A DNA stretch of 33,161 nucleotides from Nocardia cerradoensis NBRC 101014 (GTDB lineage: Bacteria > Actinomycetota > Actinomycetes > Mycobacteriales > Mycobacteriaceae): assembly GCF_000308535.1 (NCBI RefSeq), contig NZ_BAFW01000051.1, positions 1 to 33,161 of the forward strand. The letters are read 5' to 3'. The notes below the pieces were generated by a model. It saw only the letters and a list, made by a program, of their open reading frames with translations. It did no database searches and had not been told where the DNA came from. This document shows positions 17,208-24,794 of the stretch, piece by piece. The position numbers and the translations under genes were made by a program. The stretch's first letter is position 1. Each line of letters starts with the position of its first letter.

Positions 17208-17959
17208 TTTCCATCTCCTAAACGTTGAGGCAATGCCTGCTCGACAAGCCAGGGGAAGCAGGGGTCGAGGTCGACGATGGCTTCGGGATGCCACTGCAGG
17301 CCGAGAACCGGCCGGCCGGGCAACTCGATGGCCTCGACCACGCCGTCGGGGGCCCGCCCGGAGACCACCAGGCCCTCGCCGGGGCGATCGACCGCTTGGT
17401 GATGCCACGAGTTGACGGCGCTGCGCGGTCCGTAGAGCTTCGCGGCGAGGGTTCCCGCGTCGAAGTCGACCCGGTGTTCGCGGTCGGGGCGCCGGTCGGG
17501 GACGGCGGCGAGGGAATAGTGCTCGATCCCCTGGTCGGGCAGATCCGGAATCAGCGTGCCGCCGAGGGCGACGTTGAGGACCTGGTGGCCGCGGCAAATC
17601 CCCAGTATCGGTTTCCCTCGTGCGATGGCGTGACGCACCAGGGCGATCTCGTAGTCGTCGCGGCGCCGGTCGATCGTCAGTACTTCTCCGCCGGTCGAGT
17701 TGGGCGTGGGCGGCGGTCCTCCCCAGAGTTCGGGGTCGACGTCCTGGCCACCGGTCAGCACCAGTGCGTCGACACGCGACATGACCTCGGGGCCCGCGGA
17801 TTCGTAGGGGAGGAGGACGGGAATGCCACCGGCCTCGGCGATCTTCATGCCGAACTCGGCCCAGAACATGTCGGCCCGGCACGCTGCCCAACGGCCGTCG
17901 ACGCCCACGAGTGTGGTGGCGGAGATCCGCCGGCCGGTGATGGCGATGAGGGGTTTCAC
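17204..17959 (-). CDS. Class-I glutamine amidotransferase-fold hydrolase (peptidase C26, PuuD-like)
   Basis: 251 residues. The nucleophile elbow GICRGHQ gives C122; H224 and E226 in QWHPEA complete the triad; VLTGGQDVDPELWG (67-80) is the family's substrate/oxyanion loop. Proteins of this size and pattern include gamma-glutamyl-gamma-aminobutyrate hydrolase PuuD, which removes glutamate from gamma-glutamylated intermediates. The GTG start overlaps the stop of the alcohol dehydrogenase gene (GTGA) and its own stop overlaps the next start in the same way, so the three genes are translationally coupled. With the glutamine-synthetase-like ligase and aldehyde dehydrogenase upstream, it completes a PuuA/PuuC/PuuD set. 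Confidence 0.9.
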   Translation of the reverse strand: MKPLIAITGRRISATTLVGVDGRWAACRADMFWAEFGMKIAEAGGIPVLLPYESAGPEVMSRVDALVLTGGQDVDPELWGGPPPTPNSTGGEVLTIDRRRDDYEIALVRHAIARGKPILGICRGHQVLNVALGGTLIPDLPDQGIEHYSLAAVPDRRPDREHRVDFDAGTLAAKLYGPRSAVNSWHHQAVDRPGEGLVVSGRAPDGVVEAIELPGRPVLGLQWHPEAIVDLDPCFPWLVEQALPQRLGDGK

Positions 17960-19062
17960 GAGTTGTCTCCGATGCGTACGACCACCCGGGTGCCCCCGGC
18001 GTTCTTCATGAGTTCGAATCCCTCGTTGATCTGCTCCAGGCTCACGACCGCCGAGATCATGTCGTCGAGGTTCAGCCGGCCTTGCTCGTAGTACCGGACG
18101 TAGCCGGGAATGTCGGCCGGGAATTGGTTGGAGCCCATCAACGCTCCCTGGAGTCGCTTCTCGAGCATGAACAGCTCCGAGGCGCGAATCGAGACCGGCT
18201 GATTGTCGGGCACCAGGCCGACGACGGTGGCGGTGCCGCCCGGTCCCAACATGGCGAAGGCCTGCTCCACCGTGGCGGCGAATCCGACCGCCTCGAACGA
18301 GTAGTCGACACCGCCCTCGGTCAGTTCGCGCACCGCCGCCACCGTGTCGACCTGCCCCGCCTGCACGGTCGCGGTCGCGCCGAACTTCACGGCATCGGTC
18401 AACCGCGCCGCGACGGCGTCGACGGCGATGATCTCGCGCGCGCCGGCGAGACGAGCGCCCTGGATCGCCGCGATACCCACGCCTCCGCAGCCGAGGACCG
18501 CGACCGTCGACCCGGGCTCCACCCGGGCGCTGCGGAACACCGAACTCAACCCGGTCACCACCGCGCAGCCGAGCACGGAGGCGGTGGCCAGCGGCATGGT
18601 ATCCGGGATGCGCACTGCCGAATGTTCGTGCACCACCATGGCTTCCGCGAACGCGCCGAGCCGCGCGGTCGGGTGGACCGACCGGCCACGGGCGTTGACC
18701 AGAACCGGCCGTGACCGGCTTCCCAGCGAGCCGCGGCGGGGGCACAGGGTCATCCGGCCGGACAGGCAGAACTTGCATTCCCCGCAATAGATACTCAGGC
18801 ACGTCACGACATGGTCGCCGGGGCGCAGGGTGCTGACCCGATCACCCACGCGCCGAACCACTCCCGACGCCTCGTGCCCGAGCAGGGTCGGGCAGGTGGC
18901 CGGCCAGACGCCTTCGATCTCGTGCAGGTCCGAACGGCACAGTCCCGCGTAATGCACGTCGAGGAGCACCTCGTCCGGGCCGGGGTCGTCGAGCACGAGC
19001 GTTTCCAGTTCCAGCGTGCCCGGCGCCGTATTGAGCACTGCGGCAGTGATATTCGTTGGCAT
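17956..19062 (-). CDS. Zinc-dependent alcohol dehydrogenase (MDR family)
   Basis: 368 residues of the medium-chain zinc dehydrogenase family. Catalytic zinc ligands are C42 (AGLCRSDLH) and H63-E64 (LLGHEASG). Structural zinc cysteines C93, C96, C99 and C107 are all present in the lobe CGECKFCLSGRMTLC. The nucleotide-binding motif is VLGCGGVG. The sequence recalls class III or NDMA-dependent alcohol dehydrogenases of actinomycetes. ATG at 19062 is preceded by GAGAG. It sits between aldehyde dehydrogenase (81-bp gap) and the PuuD-like hydrolase (4-bp overlap). An alcohol-to-aldehyde step feeding the neighbouring aldehyde dehydrogenase is the natural reading, suggesting the substrate is, or becomes, an amino alcohol. 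Confidence 0.93.
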   Translation of the reverse strand: MPTNITAAVLNTAPGTLELETLVLDDPGPDEVLLDVHYAGLCRSDLHEIEGVWPATCPTLLGHEASGVVRRVGDRVSTLRPGDHVVTCLSIYCGECKFCLSGRMTLCPRRGSLGSRSRPVLVNARGRSVHPTARLGAFAEAMVVHEHSAVRIPDTMPLATASVLGCAVVTGLSSVFRSARVEPGSTVAVLGCGGVGIAAIQGARLAGAREIIAVDAVAARLTDAVKFGATATVQAGQVDTVAAVRELTEGGVDYSFEAVGFAATVEQAFAMLGPGGTATVVGLVPDNQPVSIRASELFMLEKRLQGALMGSNQFPADIPGYVRYYEQGRLNLDDMISAVVSLEQINEGFELMKNAGGTRVVVRIGDNS

Positions 19063-19143
19063 CAGGTCTCTCGGATCTGGCCGCGGGCGCGGGCCGAGGC
19101 TCGTGGCTTCGGCCCGCACCGCCGACGGCCGACGGGGAGCGCC

Positions 19144-20634
19144 CTACAGGGCGATCCAGGTCGTCTTCAGCTGGGTGTACTTCTCCAGCCCGTAGGTGCC
19201 CTTGTCGGCACCGTTACCGGACAAATTCCGGCCTGCGAACGGAGTCGAGGGCACGCCTTCCTCATACGAGTTCACCCAGACGTTCCCGGCGTCGAGTCCG
19301 CGGGCCATCCGGTGGATTCGCGAGACGTCGCGCGTCCACACCGACGCGCCCAGGCCGAAATCGGTGTCATTGGCGAGCCGGAGCGCTTCGTCCTCGTCCC
19401 GGAACGGCTGGATGCACACGACCGGACCGAAGATCTCCGCGCGGGTGATCTGCATCGACGCGTCGGTGTCCACGAACACTGTCGGCGCGACCAGGGAGCG
19501 CTCCTCGTCGAGGGCTTGCTCACTGCCCGTCAACAGCGTCGCCCCTTCGCGCACACCGGATTTGACGAATTCGAGGACGGTGTCGCATTGGTTGCGGCTG
19601 CTCAGTGGGCCGAGCACCGTACCCGGGTCGAGCGGATCGCCGATCGTGAGCGTCGAGACCCGATCACACACGCCCGCGACCACCTCGTCGTACACCGACT
19701 GCTCCACGAACAGCCGCGACCCGGCGGTGCACATCTGCCCGGTGTTGAAGGTGAACGCCCATGTCGCGGTGCGAACGGCCTGCTCGAGATCGGGTGCGTC
19801 GGCGAAGATGATGTTCGGCGACTTTCCGCCCAGCTCGAGGGACACCGGCTTGCCGTTGGATACCGCGGAGTCGCCGAGCAGCCGCAGGCCGACCTCGGTC
19901 GAGCCGGTGAACGTCACACACGCCACGGAGTGGTGCCGGCTCAGTGCCGTGCCGACGGTCGCGCCGCGTCCGGTGACGACCTGAAGCACCCCGTCGGGAA
20001 GCCCGGCGAGACTGCTCAACTCGGCCAGCCGCAGTGAGGAGGCCGAGGTCTGCAACGCCGGCTTGAGGACGACGCTGTTTCCGGCCGTCAGCGCCGGCGC
20101 CAGCTTGAGCATGGCGAGGCTGATCGGGAAGTTCCACGGCGTGATGGCTGCCACGACACCCAGCGGCTCGCGCGTCACCAGCGCCACGGCGTCCTGGAGG
20201 CCACGCGGGGAGTCATCCATCAGCTTGTCCGCCAGCTCGCCGTACCAGCGGAGATTGCGTACCGCGGAGGTGACTTCGAAGTCGCGGGCCTGGTGGACCG
20301 GCTTGCCCATCTCCCGGGAGATCAGCACGGCGAGCCGATCGGCATCCCGCTCGATCAGGTCGGCCCAGGCGATCAGGACGCGCCCTCGTTCCGTCGGCGC
20401 CATCCGGGACCACACACCGCTGTCGAACACGGCACGGGCGTTCTTGACGATGCGATCGACATCGGCGGGGGCGGCCGACGGCACGGTGGTGAACTGTTCA
20501 CCCGTCCACGGATCGCGCAGCGGGAGGGTCTCGGAGTCGGCCGCATCGGCCCACACACCGGATTCCCACATCCCGAACGATGTCGGAACGGTGGCGGCCA
20601 GCGTCCGCAGCTGTTCGGTGCCGGACGTCGTCAT
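19144..20634 (-). CDS. NAD(P)-dependent aldehyde dehydrogenase (PuuC-like)
   Basis: 496 residues, the standard length. Key residues are N169 in TPWNFP, the general base E267 in LELGGKSPN, the nucleophile C302 in NTGQMCTAG, and the FTGSTEVG cofactor turn at 242-249. ATG at 20634 has GGGAG eight bases upstream. It lies 43 bp behind the glutamine-synthetase-like ligase. In gamma-glutamyl amine pathways PuuC oxidises the gamma-glutamyl aminoaldehyde to the acid; the gene order here supports the same role, acting on a glutamylated or free aldehyde made by the neighbouring alcohol dehydrogenase. Family and catalysis firm; substrate inferred. Confidence 0.94.
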   Translation of the reverse strand: MTTSGTEQLRTLAATVPTSFGMWESGVWADAADSETLPLRDPWTGEQFTTVPSAAPADVDRIVKNARAVFDSGVWSRMAPTERGRVLIAWADLIERDADRLAVLISREMGKPVHQARDFEVTSAVRNLRWYGELADKLMDDSPRGLQDAVALVTREPLGVVAAITPWNFPISLAMLKLAPALTAGNSVVLKPALQTSASSLRLAELSSLAGLPDGVLQVVTGRGATVGTALSRHHSVACVTFTGSTEVGLRLLGDSAVSNGKPVSLELGGKSPNIIFADAPDLEQAVRTATWAFTFNTGQMCTAGSRLFVEQSVYDEVVAGVCDRVSTLTIGDPLDPGTVLGPLSSRNQCDTVLEFVKSGVREGATLLTGSEQALDEERSLVAPTVFVDTDASMQITRAEIFGPVVCIQPFRDEDEALRLANDTDFGLGASVWTRDVSRIHRMARGLDAGNVWVNSYEEGVPSTPFAGRNLSGNGADKGTYGLEKYTQLKTTWIAL

Positions 20635-20677
20635 GGTGTGCACTCCCTTCTGTGAATGGCGGATGACGCCTCGGACG

Positions 20678-22045
20678 TCACGCGAGTTCGAAGTAACGCA
20701 GGAACTCCCAGACCGACAGCTGGGCGTTGTCGCGCTCGGCCTCGGTGTGGAAGGACAGCCATTCCCAGCGGCGATGACCGACCCAGTAGTCGACGAATTC
20801 GTCACCGAGGTACCGGCGCAGCTGATCGTCGGCATCCAGCGCGGCGACCGCGTCGTAGAGGTTCTTCGGGACCGCGGGCACGCTACCGGGCACCAGCGCC
20901 CAGGCCATCTGCTCGAACGGCGCGGGCGGCGTCGACTTCTCGTCGAGTCCCAGCAAGCCGCCGGCCAGGAACGCGGCCAGCGTGCAGTACATGTTGGAGT
21001 CGGCGGACGGCAGGCGATACTCGAGACGTGTCGCGGAGTTGTCGGCCGGCACCGCGCGAACGGCACACGACTTGTTCGCGACGCCCCACGTCTGAGTGGT
21101 CGGGGGCCCTTCGAGCTCCATCAGCCGCCGGTAGGAGGTGATGGTCGGCAGGGCGAAGCTGGTCGACGCCTCGAGCGTCGCCATCACACCACCGAGGAAG
21201 TGCAGCATGCGCTCGCTGGGCTCGCCGGGCTTGTTCGCGTCGAAGAAGATGTTGCCGTTCTCGTCGCTGACCGAGACGTTGAGGTGGGCGCCTTGGCCGT
21301 ACGCCGCGGACCACTTCGACATGAAGGTGATCGACCGGCCCAGGGAGTAGGCGACCTCGCGCATGATCTGGCGGGCCCGCGCCCACCGGTCCGCGGCGGT
21401 CACCGGATCGGCGGGGGCGATGTTGAATTCGATCTGACCGCTGGCGGCCTCGTCGGAATACGCCTCCCAGGGAATTCCGATCTCGTCGAACCGGGCGACG
21501 ACGGCCTCCACGTACTCCACGTAATCGGGAGACTTCGCGTGCACGAGCGCCGCACCGGCGTTGCCGCCGAGCGGTGTGAGGTTCTGGTACTGCTGGGCGC
21601 GCGCCTGATCGATGGACTCCTGGAAGACGGTCGCTTCGATCTCGACGGAGGCCAGGATGCTCAGACCGCGCTCCGCGTACGCGGCCGTGATGCGCTTGAG
21701 CGCCTGGCGGGGGTCTGCCCCGATGGGCTCACCCTGCAGGGTCCAGAGGTCGCCGATCACCGAAGCCACGCCCGGCTTCCATTCGACCAGCGTGCTCTCG
21801 TCGGGCCGGAGCTCGATGTCGGTCATCGTGCCGTTGCGCCGCCACTCCGGGAAGCCGAAACCGAGCGCGGAATTATTGTTCAGATCCAGACCCAGGGCCA
21901 AGTCGGGCAGCGCGATGCCCTTCTCCCGGCACGAGCGGTACTTCGCCGGCGAGAGCGTCTTGCCGATCAGGACGCCGTCCTGGTTGGTCGCCTCGACGCG
22001 CACGCGCGACACCGAGGTCAATTCTTCGAAACGGTCAGAGCTCAC
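20678..22045 (-). CDS. Glutamine-synthetase-like gamma-glutamylamide ligase (PuuA/IpuC-like)
   Basis: 455 residues of the glutamine synthetase superfamily. Visible active-site motifs are the metal-binding EIEATVF (135-141), the glutamate/metal loop SGQIEFNI (202-209), the ATP/metal strand GQGAHLNVS (250-258; GxGxHxxxS in classical enzymes), and RLEYRLPSADSNMY near 345. The classical Tyr-adenylylation loop NLYDLP is absent, as in ligases that use amines instead of ammonia. It joins L-glutamate to an amine with ATP. The GTG at 22045 overlaps the previous gene by 11 bp. Set with aldehyde dehydrogenase and a PuuD-like hydrolase, it is most likely the entry enzyme for amine degradation. Nitrogen assimilation GlnA is unlikely given the divergence and context. 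Confidence 0.9.
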   Translation of the reverse strand: MSSDRFEELTSVSRVRVEATNQDGVLIGKTLSPAKYRSCREKGIALPDLALGLDLNNNSALGFGFPEWRRNGTMTDIELRPDESTLVEWKPGVASVIGDLWTLQGEPIGADPRQALKRITAAYAERGLSILASVEIEATVFQESIDQARAQQYQNLTPLGGNAGAALVHAKSPDYVEYVEAVVARFDEIGIPWEAYSDEAASGQIEFNIAPADPVTAADRWARARQIMREVAYSLGRSITFMSKWSAAYGQGAHLNVSVSDENGNIFFDANKPGEPSERMLHFLGGVMATLEASTSFALPTITSYRRLMELEGPPTTQTWGVANKSCAVRAVPADNSATRLEYRLPSADSNMYCTLAAFLAGGLLGLDEKSTPPAPFEQMAWALVPGSVPAVPKNLYDAVAALDADDQLRRYLGDEFVDYWVGHRRWEWLSFHTEAERDNAQLSVWEFLRYFELA

Positions 22046-22670
22046 CGCACACCACCTTCAGGTTGGCGCCGATCAGCGCCGAGAGATCGGACAGCGAACC
22101 CTGCAGCGCGAGTTCACCACCCTCGAGTTCTTCCATGACCAGCGAACGGCCACCGAACATGCGTGACAGGGCGGCCGACGAACCGACGAACGTGTAGCCG
22201 GTCGCGGCGTCGCCGAACGACGCGAATTCGTTCGCGTCGAAGCAGTAGAGGTTGAGGCCGGCCGGCATGCCCCGGGCCGCGCCCACACGTTCCCAGAACG
22301 TCTCCGCCGCCGATCGCCAGTCGACGTCGGGCCCGGACAGCAACACCTGGACCTCTTTCGCGAAGCCACCCAGCGCCTCGTCCTCGACCTCGGCCGGCGC
22401 CGGATCGGGCCAGCGCACATCCCAGGTGAGGTCCGGCTCCGCACCGCTGTCGGCGGCGACGGTGATCTCCGAGCCGGTGAAGGTGACGAAGGCCTTCTGG
22501 GCATCGGTGGTCGAAGACAGGCGGACCGTCCGGACGTTGTCGATCGCGGTGAATGTCGCACCCCGGGCGAACGCGTCGCGAAGACGACGCGCCACCGACA
22601 GAACCATCGGGGTGGGGCGGTCTATCACCGCCACGGTGCCTGTCACCGCGTGACTCGTTGATTCGGACAT
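22035..22670 (-). CDS. SCP2-like protein of unknown function heading unit B
   Basis: 211 residues. No catalytic motif is recognised. The strand pattern of VRTVRLSSTTDAQKAF and FTGSEITVAADSGAEPDLTW, and the C-terminal EELEGGELALQGSLSDLSAL, loosely resemble the two halves of an SCP2 sterol-carrier fold, in which hydrophobic ligands bind; this is a weak, by-eye match. ATG at 22670 follows GAGAGG. As the first gene behind operator B, and overlapping the ligase gene by 11 bp, it should be made in step with the ligase, perhaps as a binding partner or substrate carrier. Alternative: an unrelated small alpha/beta protein. Confidence 0.75.
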   Translation of the reverse strand: MSESTSHAVTGTVAVIDRPTPMVLSVARRLRDAFARGATFTAIDNVRTVRLSSTTDAQKAFVTFTGSEITVAADSGAEPDLTWDVRWPDPAPAEVEDEALGGFAKEVQVLLSGPDVDWRSAAETFWERVGAARGMPAGLNLYCFDANEFASFGDAATGYTFVGSSAALSRMFGGRSLVMEELEGGELALQGSLSDLSALIGANLKVVCGEL

Positions 22671-22692
22671 GTCTGCCTCTCTGCAGCTGTGG

Positions 22693-22734
22693 TCATGTGA
22701 CTTAATCATGTGATCTAATCGGGTGCTCTGTCAA
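22693..22734 (-). promoter_or_regulatory. Operator B and promoter of the glutamyl-ligase operon
   Basis: Three tandem 13-mers: TCATGTGACTTAA (22693), TCATGTGATCTAA (22706) and TCGGGTGCTCTGT (22719). On the minus strand a perfect -35 TTGACA lies at 22734-22729 and, 18 bp on, a -10-like CATGAT at 22710-22705. The repeats cover the spacer and -10, so a bound protein would block RNA polymerase: this looks like repression. A TCTAAT box (22714-22719) may serve the divergent hydrolase gene. Confidence 0.65.
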
Positions 22735-22793
22735 TACCCGAGACCTGCTTCGTTCCTGCGCGAGGTGATAGGTGACCTGGAAGGGAGGCTCGG

Positions 22794-23750
22794 ATGGGCC
22801 TGTCCGAAACCGCCATGCTCGACTTGCTCGACGAGGACGCGCGCGCCTTCGCGCAAGCGCTGCTCAGTCAGGCGCCGCCGCCTCCGTACGCCCGGTACGG
22901 GGTGGAAGGCGTGCGGTCGATCTTCGATACGGTCGACGGCGCTCGACAGCCGATACGCCCGGTGCACAGCGTCGAGGAGCGGGCCGTCGACGGTCCTGGC
23001 GGTCCGCTCCGAGTGCGTTGTTACCGCCCTTCGTCCGCACACGGACTGCCCGCCGTGATCTACATCCACGGCGGCGGTTTCGTCGTCGGGACATTGAACG
23101 GCGTCGACGACGTCTGTAGGTCGCTGTGTGCCGAGGCGGAGTGCGTCGTCATCTCCGTCGAGTACCGGCGCGCCCCCGAACACGTCTTCCCCGCGGCCGC
23201 GGACGATTGCCTGTGGACCTACGACTGGGTCGAACGCGAGGCGGTGTCACTCGGCGTCGATTCGTCGCGGATCGCGCTGGCCGGTGACAGTGCCGGTGGA
23301 AACCTCGCGCTGTCGGTCTGCACCGCCTTGGCCGAAGCGCGCCGCGCCGCGCCGAAGGCGCTCGTCCTGGCCTATCCCGCGACGTCGAACACTCACGCGG
23401 GCCCGTCCTGGGACGCCTTCGAGCACGCGCCGGTGCTCTGCAAGACCGACGCGCTGTGGTTCTGGTCGAACTACGCCGCGGACAGCGAAGCGGATCCGCG
23501 CGCTGTGCCCATCCTGTCCGATACCCTCCACGCGCTGCCGCCGACGTTGCTGGTGGCGGCCGAGGTGGACGTACTGAGGTCGGACTACGAGCATTTCGCC
23601 GCAACGGCGGCCCGCGCCGGTGCCGAGGTGGAAATCCGCCAGTACGACGGTGTCCCGCACGGCTTCTTCACCGAGGTGGCTGTCATCGACAAGGCCAGGC
23701 ACGCTGTCGCCGACGCGGCGCACCATTTCCGGACCCACTTCGCCCACTGA
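22794..23750 (+). CDS. Alpha/beta hydrolase, hormone-sensitive lipase family
   Basis: 318 residues. The oxyanion motif HGGGF is at 92-96 and the nucleophile S166 in GDSAGG (164-169); the acid is in AAEVDVLRSDYE near 258 and the histidine in VPHGFF near 289. This is the bacterial HSL (family IV) esterase layout. ATG at 22794 has GGAGG six bases before it. It diverges from unit B across operator B, so it is probably induced with it. Such enzymes cleave short acyl esters, lactones and some amides. An ester product of the EthA-like Baeyer-Villiger enzyme would be a fitting substrate, but that is inference. Confidence 0.93.
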   Translation: MGLSETAMLDLLDEDARAFAQALLSQAPPPPYARYGVEGVRSIFDTVDGARQPIRPVHSVEERAVDGPGGPLRVRCYRPSSAHGLPAVIYIHGGGFVVGTLNGVDDVCRSLCAEAECVVISVEYRRAPEHVFPAAADDCLWTYDWVEREAVSLGVDSSRIALAGDSAGGNLALSVCTALAEARRAAPKALVLAYPATSNTHAGPSWDAFEHAPVLCKTDALWFWSNYAADSEADPRAVPILSDTLHALPPTLLVAAEVDVLRSDYEHFAATAARAGAEVEIRQYDGVPHGFFTEVAVIDKARHAVADAAHHFRTHFAH

Positions 23751-23756
23751 GCCGCA

Positions 23757-23777
23757 TCGCCCGCGGCGAGCGGGCGA
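23757..23777. terminator. Short GC hairpin after the hydrolase gene
   Basis: TCGCCCGC (23757-23764), loop of five, GCGGGCGA (23770-23777): a perfect 8-bp stem seven bases past the hydrolase stop and before the converging small gene. Probably a terminator. The remainder of the gap to 23903 shows nothing else. Confidence 0.5.
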
Positions 23778-23902
23778 GACCGGCTCCTGCACGCACGGCG
23801 GGCGCACCGATCCCGGCCGGCAACATCCGGCCGTTCGAGATCGGGCGCTCGTCTCGCGGCTTCTCGCTGTGTAGCCGCAGGCCACGGCGGTCGAGGCGTC
23901 GC

Positions 23903-24169
23903 TCAGGCGAAATCGACTCGTGGCGAGGTAGGTCCGGTCATCTTGGTGACCTCGGTGGGGCCGGACCAACCGCAGGGAAGCCCGCACGTCCCGCGTGTGG
24001 TTACGGTTGCCGTGCCGTCCGCATAGTAGGTGACATTCATGAATGCGTTTGCGGCATAACCACATTCGGGGCACGAGCCGAAGTGATCGAGCACTTCCCG
24101 CGTTTGTTGCCGTACGACGAGCTTCGACAGTGTGGATGCTGCACCGGCCGCCCGGCTGAGGTCTTCCAT
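23903..24169 (-). CDS. Small zinc-binding-type protein (88 aa)
   Basis: 88 residues. After a helical N-terminus (MEDLSRAAGAASTLSKLVVR) come SCPECGYAANAF (residues 32-43) and RGTCGLPCGW (59-68): a CxxC pair and a CxxxC pair set as in a zinc ribbon. A GAGGGA sequence lies seven bases before ATG 24169; the open frame further upstream to 24541 is not used because the next gene occupies that stretch in another frame. It is the second gene behind operator C. Function not recognised: it could be a metal-stabilised accessory or a small regulator. The tidy cysteine pairs make chance coding unlikely. Confidence 0.7.
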   Translation of the reverse strand: MEDLSRAAGAASTLSKLVVRQQTREVLDHFGSCPECGYAANAFMNVTYYADGTATVTTRGTCGLPCGWSGPTEVTKMTGPTSPRVDFA

Positions 24170-24237
24170 ATCGATATCCCTCGTTGTTCGTGTTCTCGAT
24201 GACCGTTGCGCACATCGCGCGAACTCGGGCCGAAAGC

Positions 24238-24465
24238 TCAACTCGCAGGATCGTGGAACAACCGCTCGCACGGAAGACGTGGCAGAAGGCTCGTATCGGA
24301 CGGTGTTTCGGTGACCAGCTCGATCGCCTCCCGGCGCCGACGTCCCCATTCGGTGAAGAACGTGAGGGCTGCCGTACGGGTGGTGCGAAAGTCGAAAGCC
24401 ATGCCGCCCAGCCAAATCCGAAGCTGCACATCCTTGTCCAGTGGCTGCGGATCTGCGAAGTGCAT
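24238..24465 (-). CDS. Small protein of unknown function (75 aa)
   Basis: 75 residues, soluble-looking, with a strand-like first half (KDVQLRIWLGGMAFDF) and a basic helix (FFTEWGRRRREAIELV). The ATG at 24465 is preceded by AAGGGA seven bases upstream, a good site that supports translation. It is the first gene behind operator C (24538-24563) and is followed after 68 bp by the zinc-ribbon-type gene. Family not recognised. It could be a partner subunit of the small cysteine protein; nothing more can be read from the sequence. Confidence 0.6.
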   Translation of the reverse strand: MHFADPQPLDKDVQLRIWLGGMAFDFRTTRTAALTFFTEWGRRRREAIELVTETPSDTSLLPRLPCERLFHDPAS

Positions 24466-24537
24466 CGAAGCTTCCCTTGCCCATCGTCCTGTCGCGGATG
24501 ACGCCCTTGGTCGGTCTCGCCCACGAGTGGCGACAAT

Positions 24538-24563
24538 TCATACGACTAAGTCATTTGATCAGA
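24538..24563. promoter_or_regulatory. Operator C: two tandem 13-bp repeats before the small-gene operon
   Basis: TCATACGACTAAG (24538) directly followed by TCATTTGATCAGA (24551). The second shares ten consecutive bases with operator A (TCATTTGATC), and the first resembles the first unit of operator B. It lies 72 bases before the ATG at 24465. A third unit is not recognisable. Confidence 0.6.
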
Positions 24564-24643
24564 GCGTATCCAAGGCGATGCGGCAGGTCAACACTCCGAG
24601 CCGTCGGGAGTTCTATCGCGGAAGGAGATGTTTCCAGGGCTGA

Positions 24644-24682
24644 TCAAATGATAAAGTCATCTGAACAAGTCTTCTGATCGCA
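24644..24682. promoter_or_regulatory. Operator D: three tandem 13-bp repeats before the dehydrogenase gene
   Basis: TCAAATGATAAAG (24644), TCATCTGAACAAG (24657), TCTTCTGATCGCA (24670), in the same register and orientation as operators A and B. The array sits 112 bases before the ATG at 24795. Operators C and D together occupy the divergent gap between the small leftward genes and this rightward gene. Confidence 0.6.
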
Positions 24683-24794
24683 GAAGGTCAGGCAGAACCC
24701 CGCTGACGCCGAGATCGACTCGACCGCCGATGCGCTCGAGCAGCGGTCCGCCGGTCGTGCCCTCCGAACCAGCCCCCTACCGAAAGGCGGTGCG

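Noticed and set aside
15669..17228. Long open frame (519 codons) on the plus strand
   Set aside because: Antisense to the monooxygenase and synthetase, which have full family motifs; no ribosome binding site and no domain. Long antisense frames are common at this GC content.
17208..17891. N-terminal extension of the monooxygenase
   Set aside because: Overlaps the C26 hydrolase gene in another frame; the GTG at 17207 has a ribosome binding site and gives the usual EthA-like length.
20063..22138. Very long open frame (691 codons) on the plus strand
   Set aside because: Lies antisense to the aldehyde dehydrogenase and glutamyl ligase; composition is low-complexity Arg/Gly/Val without motifs.
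24538..24682. CRISPR array or phage iterons
   Set aside because: The 13-bp units are adjacent without spacers, only two or three per site, and sit in promoters; no cas or replication gene is present.
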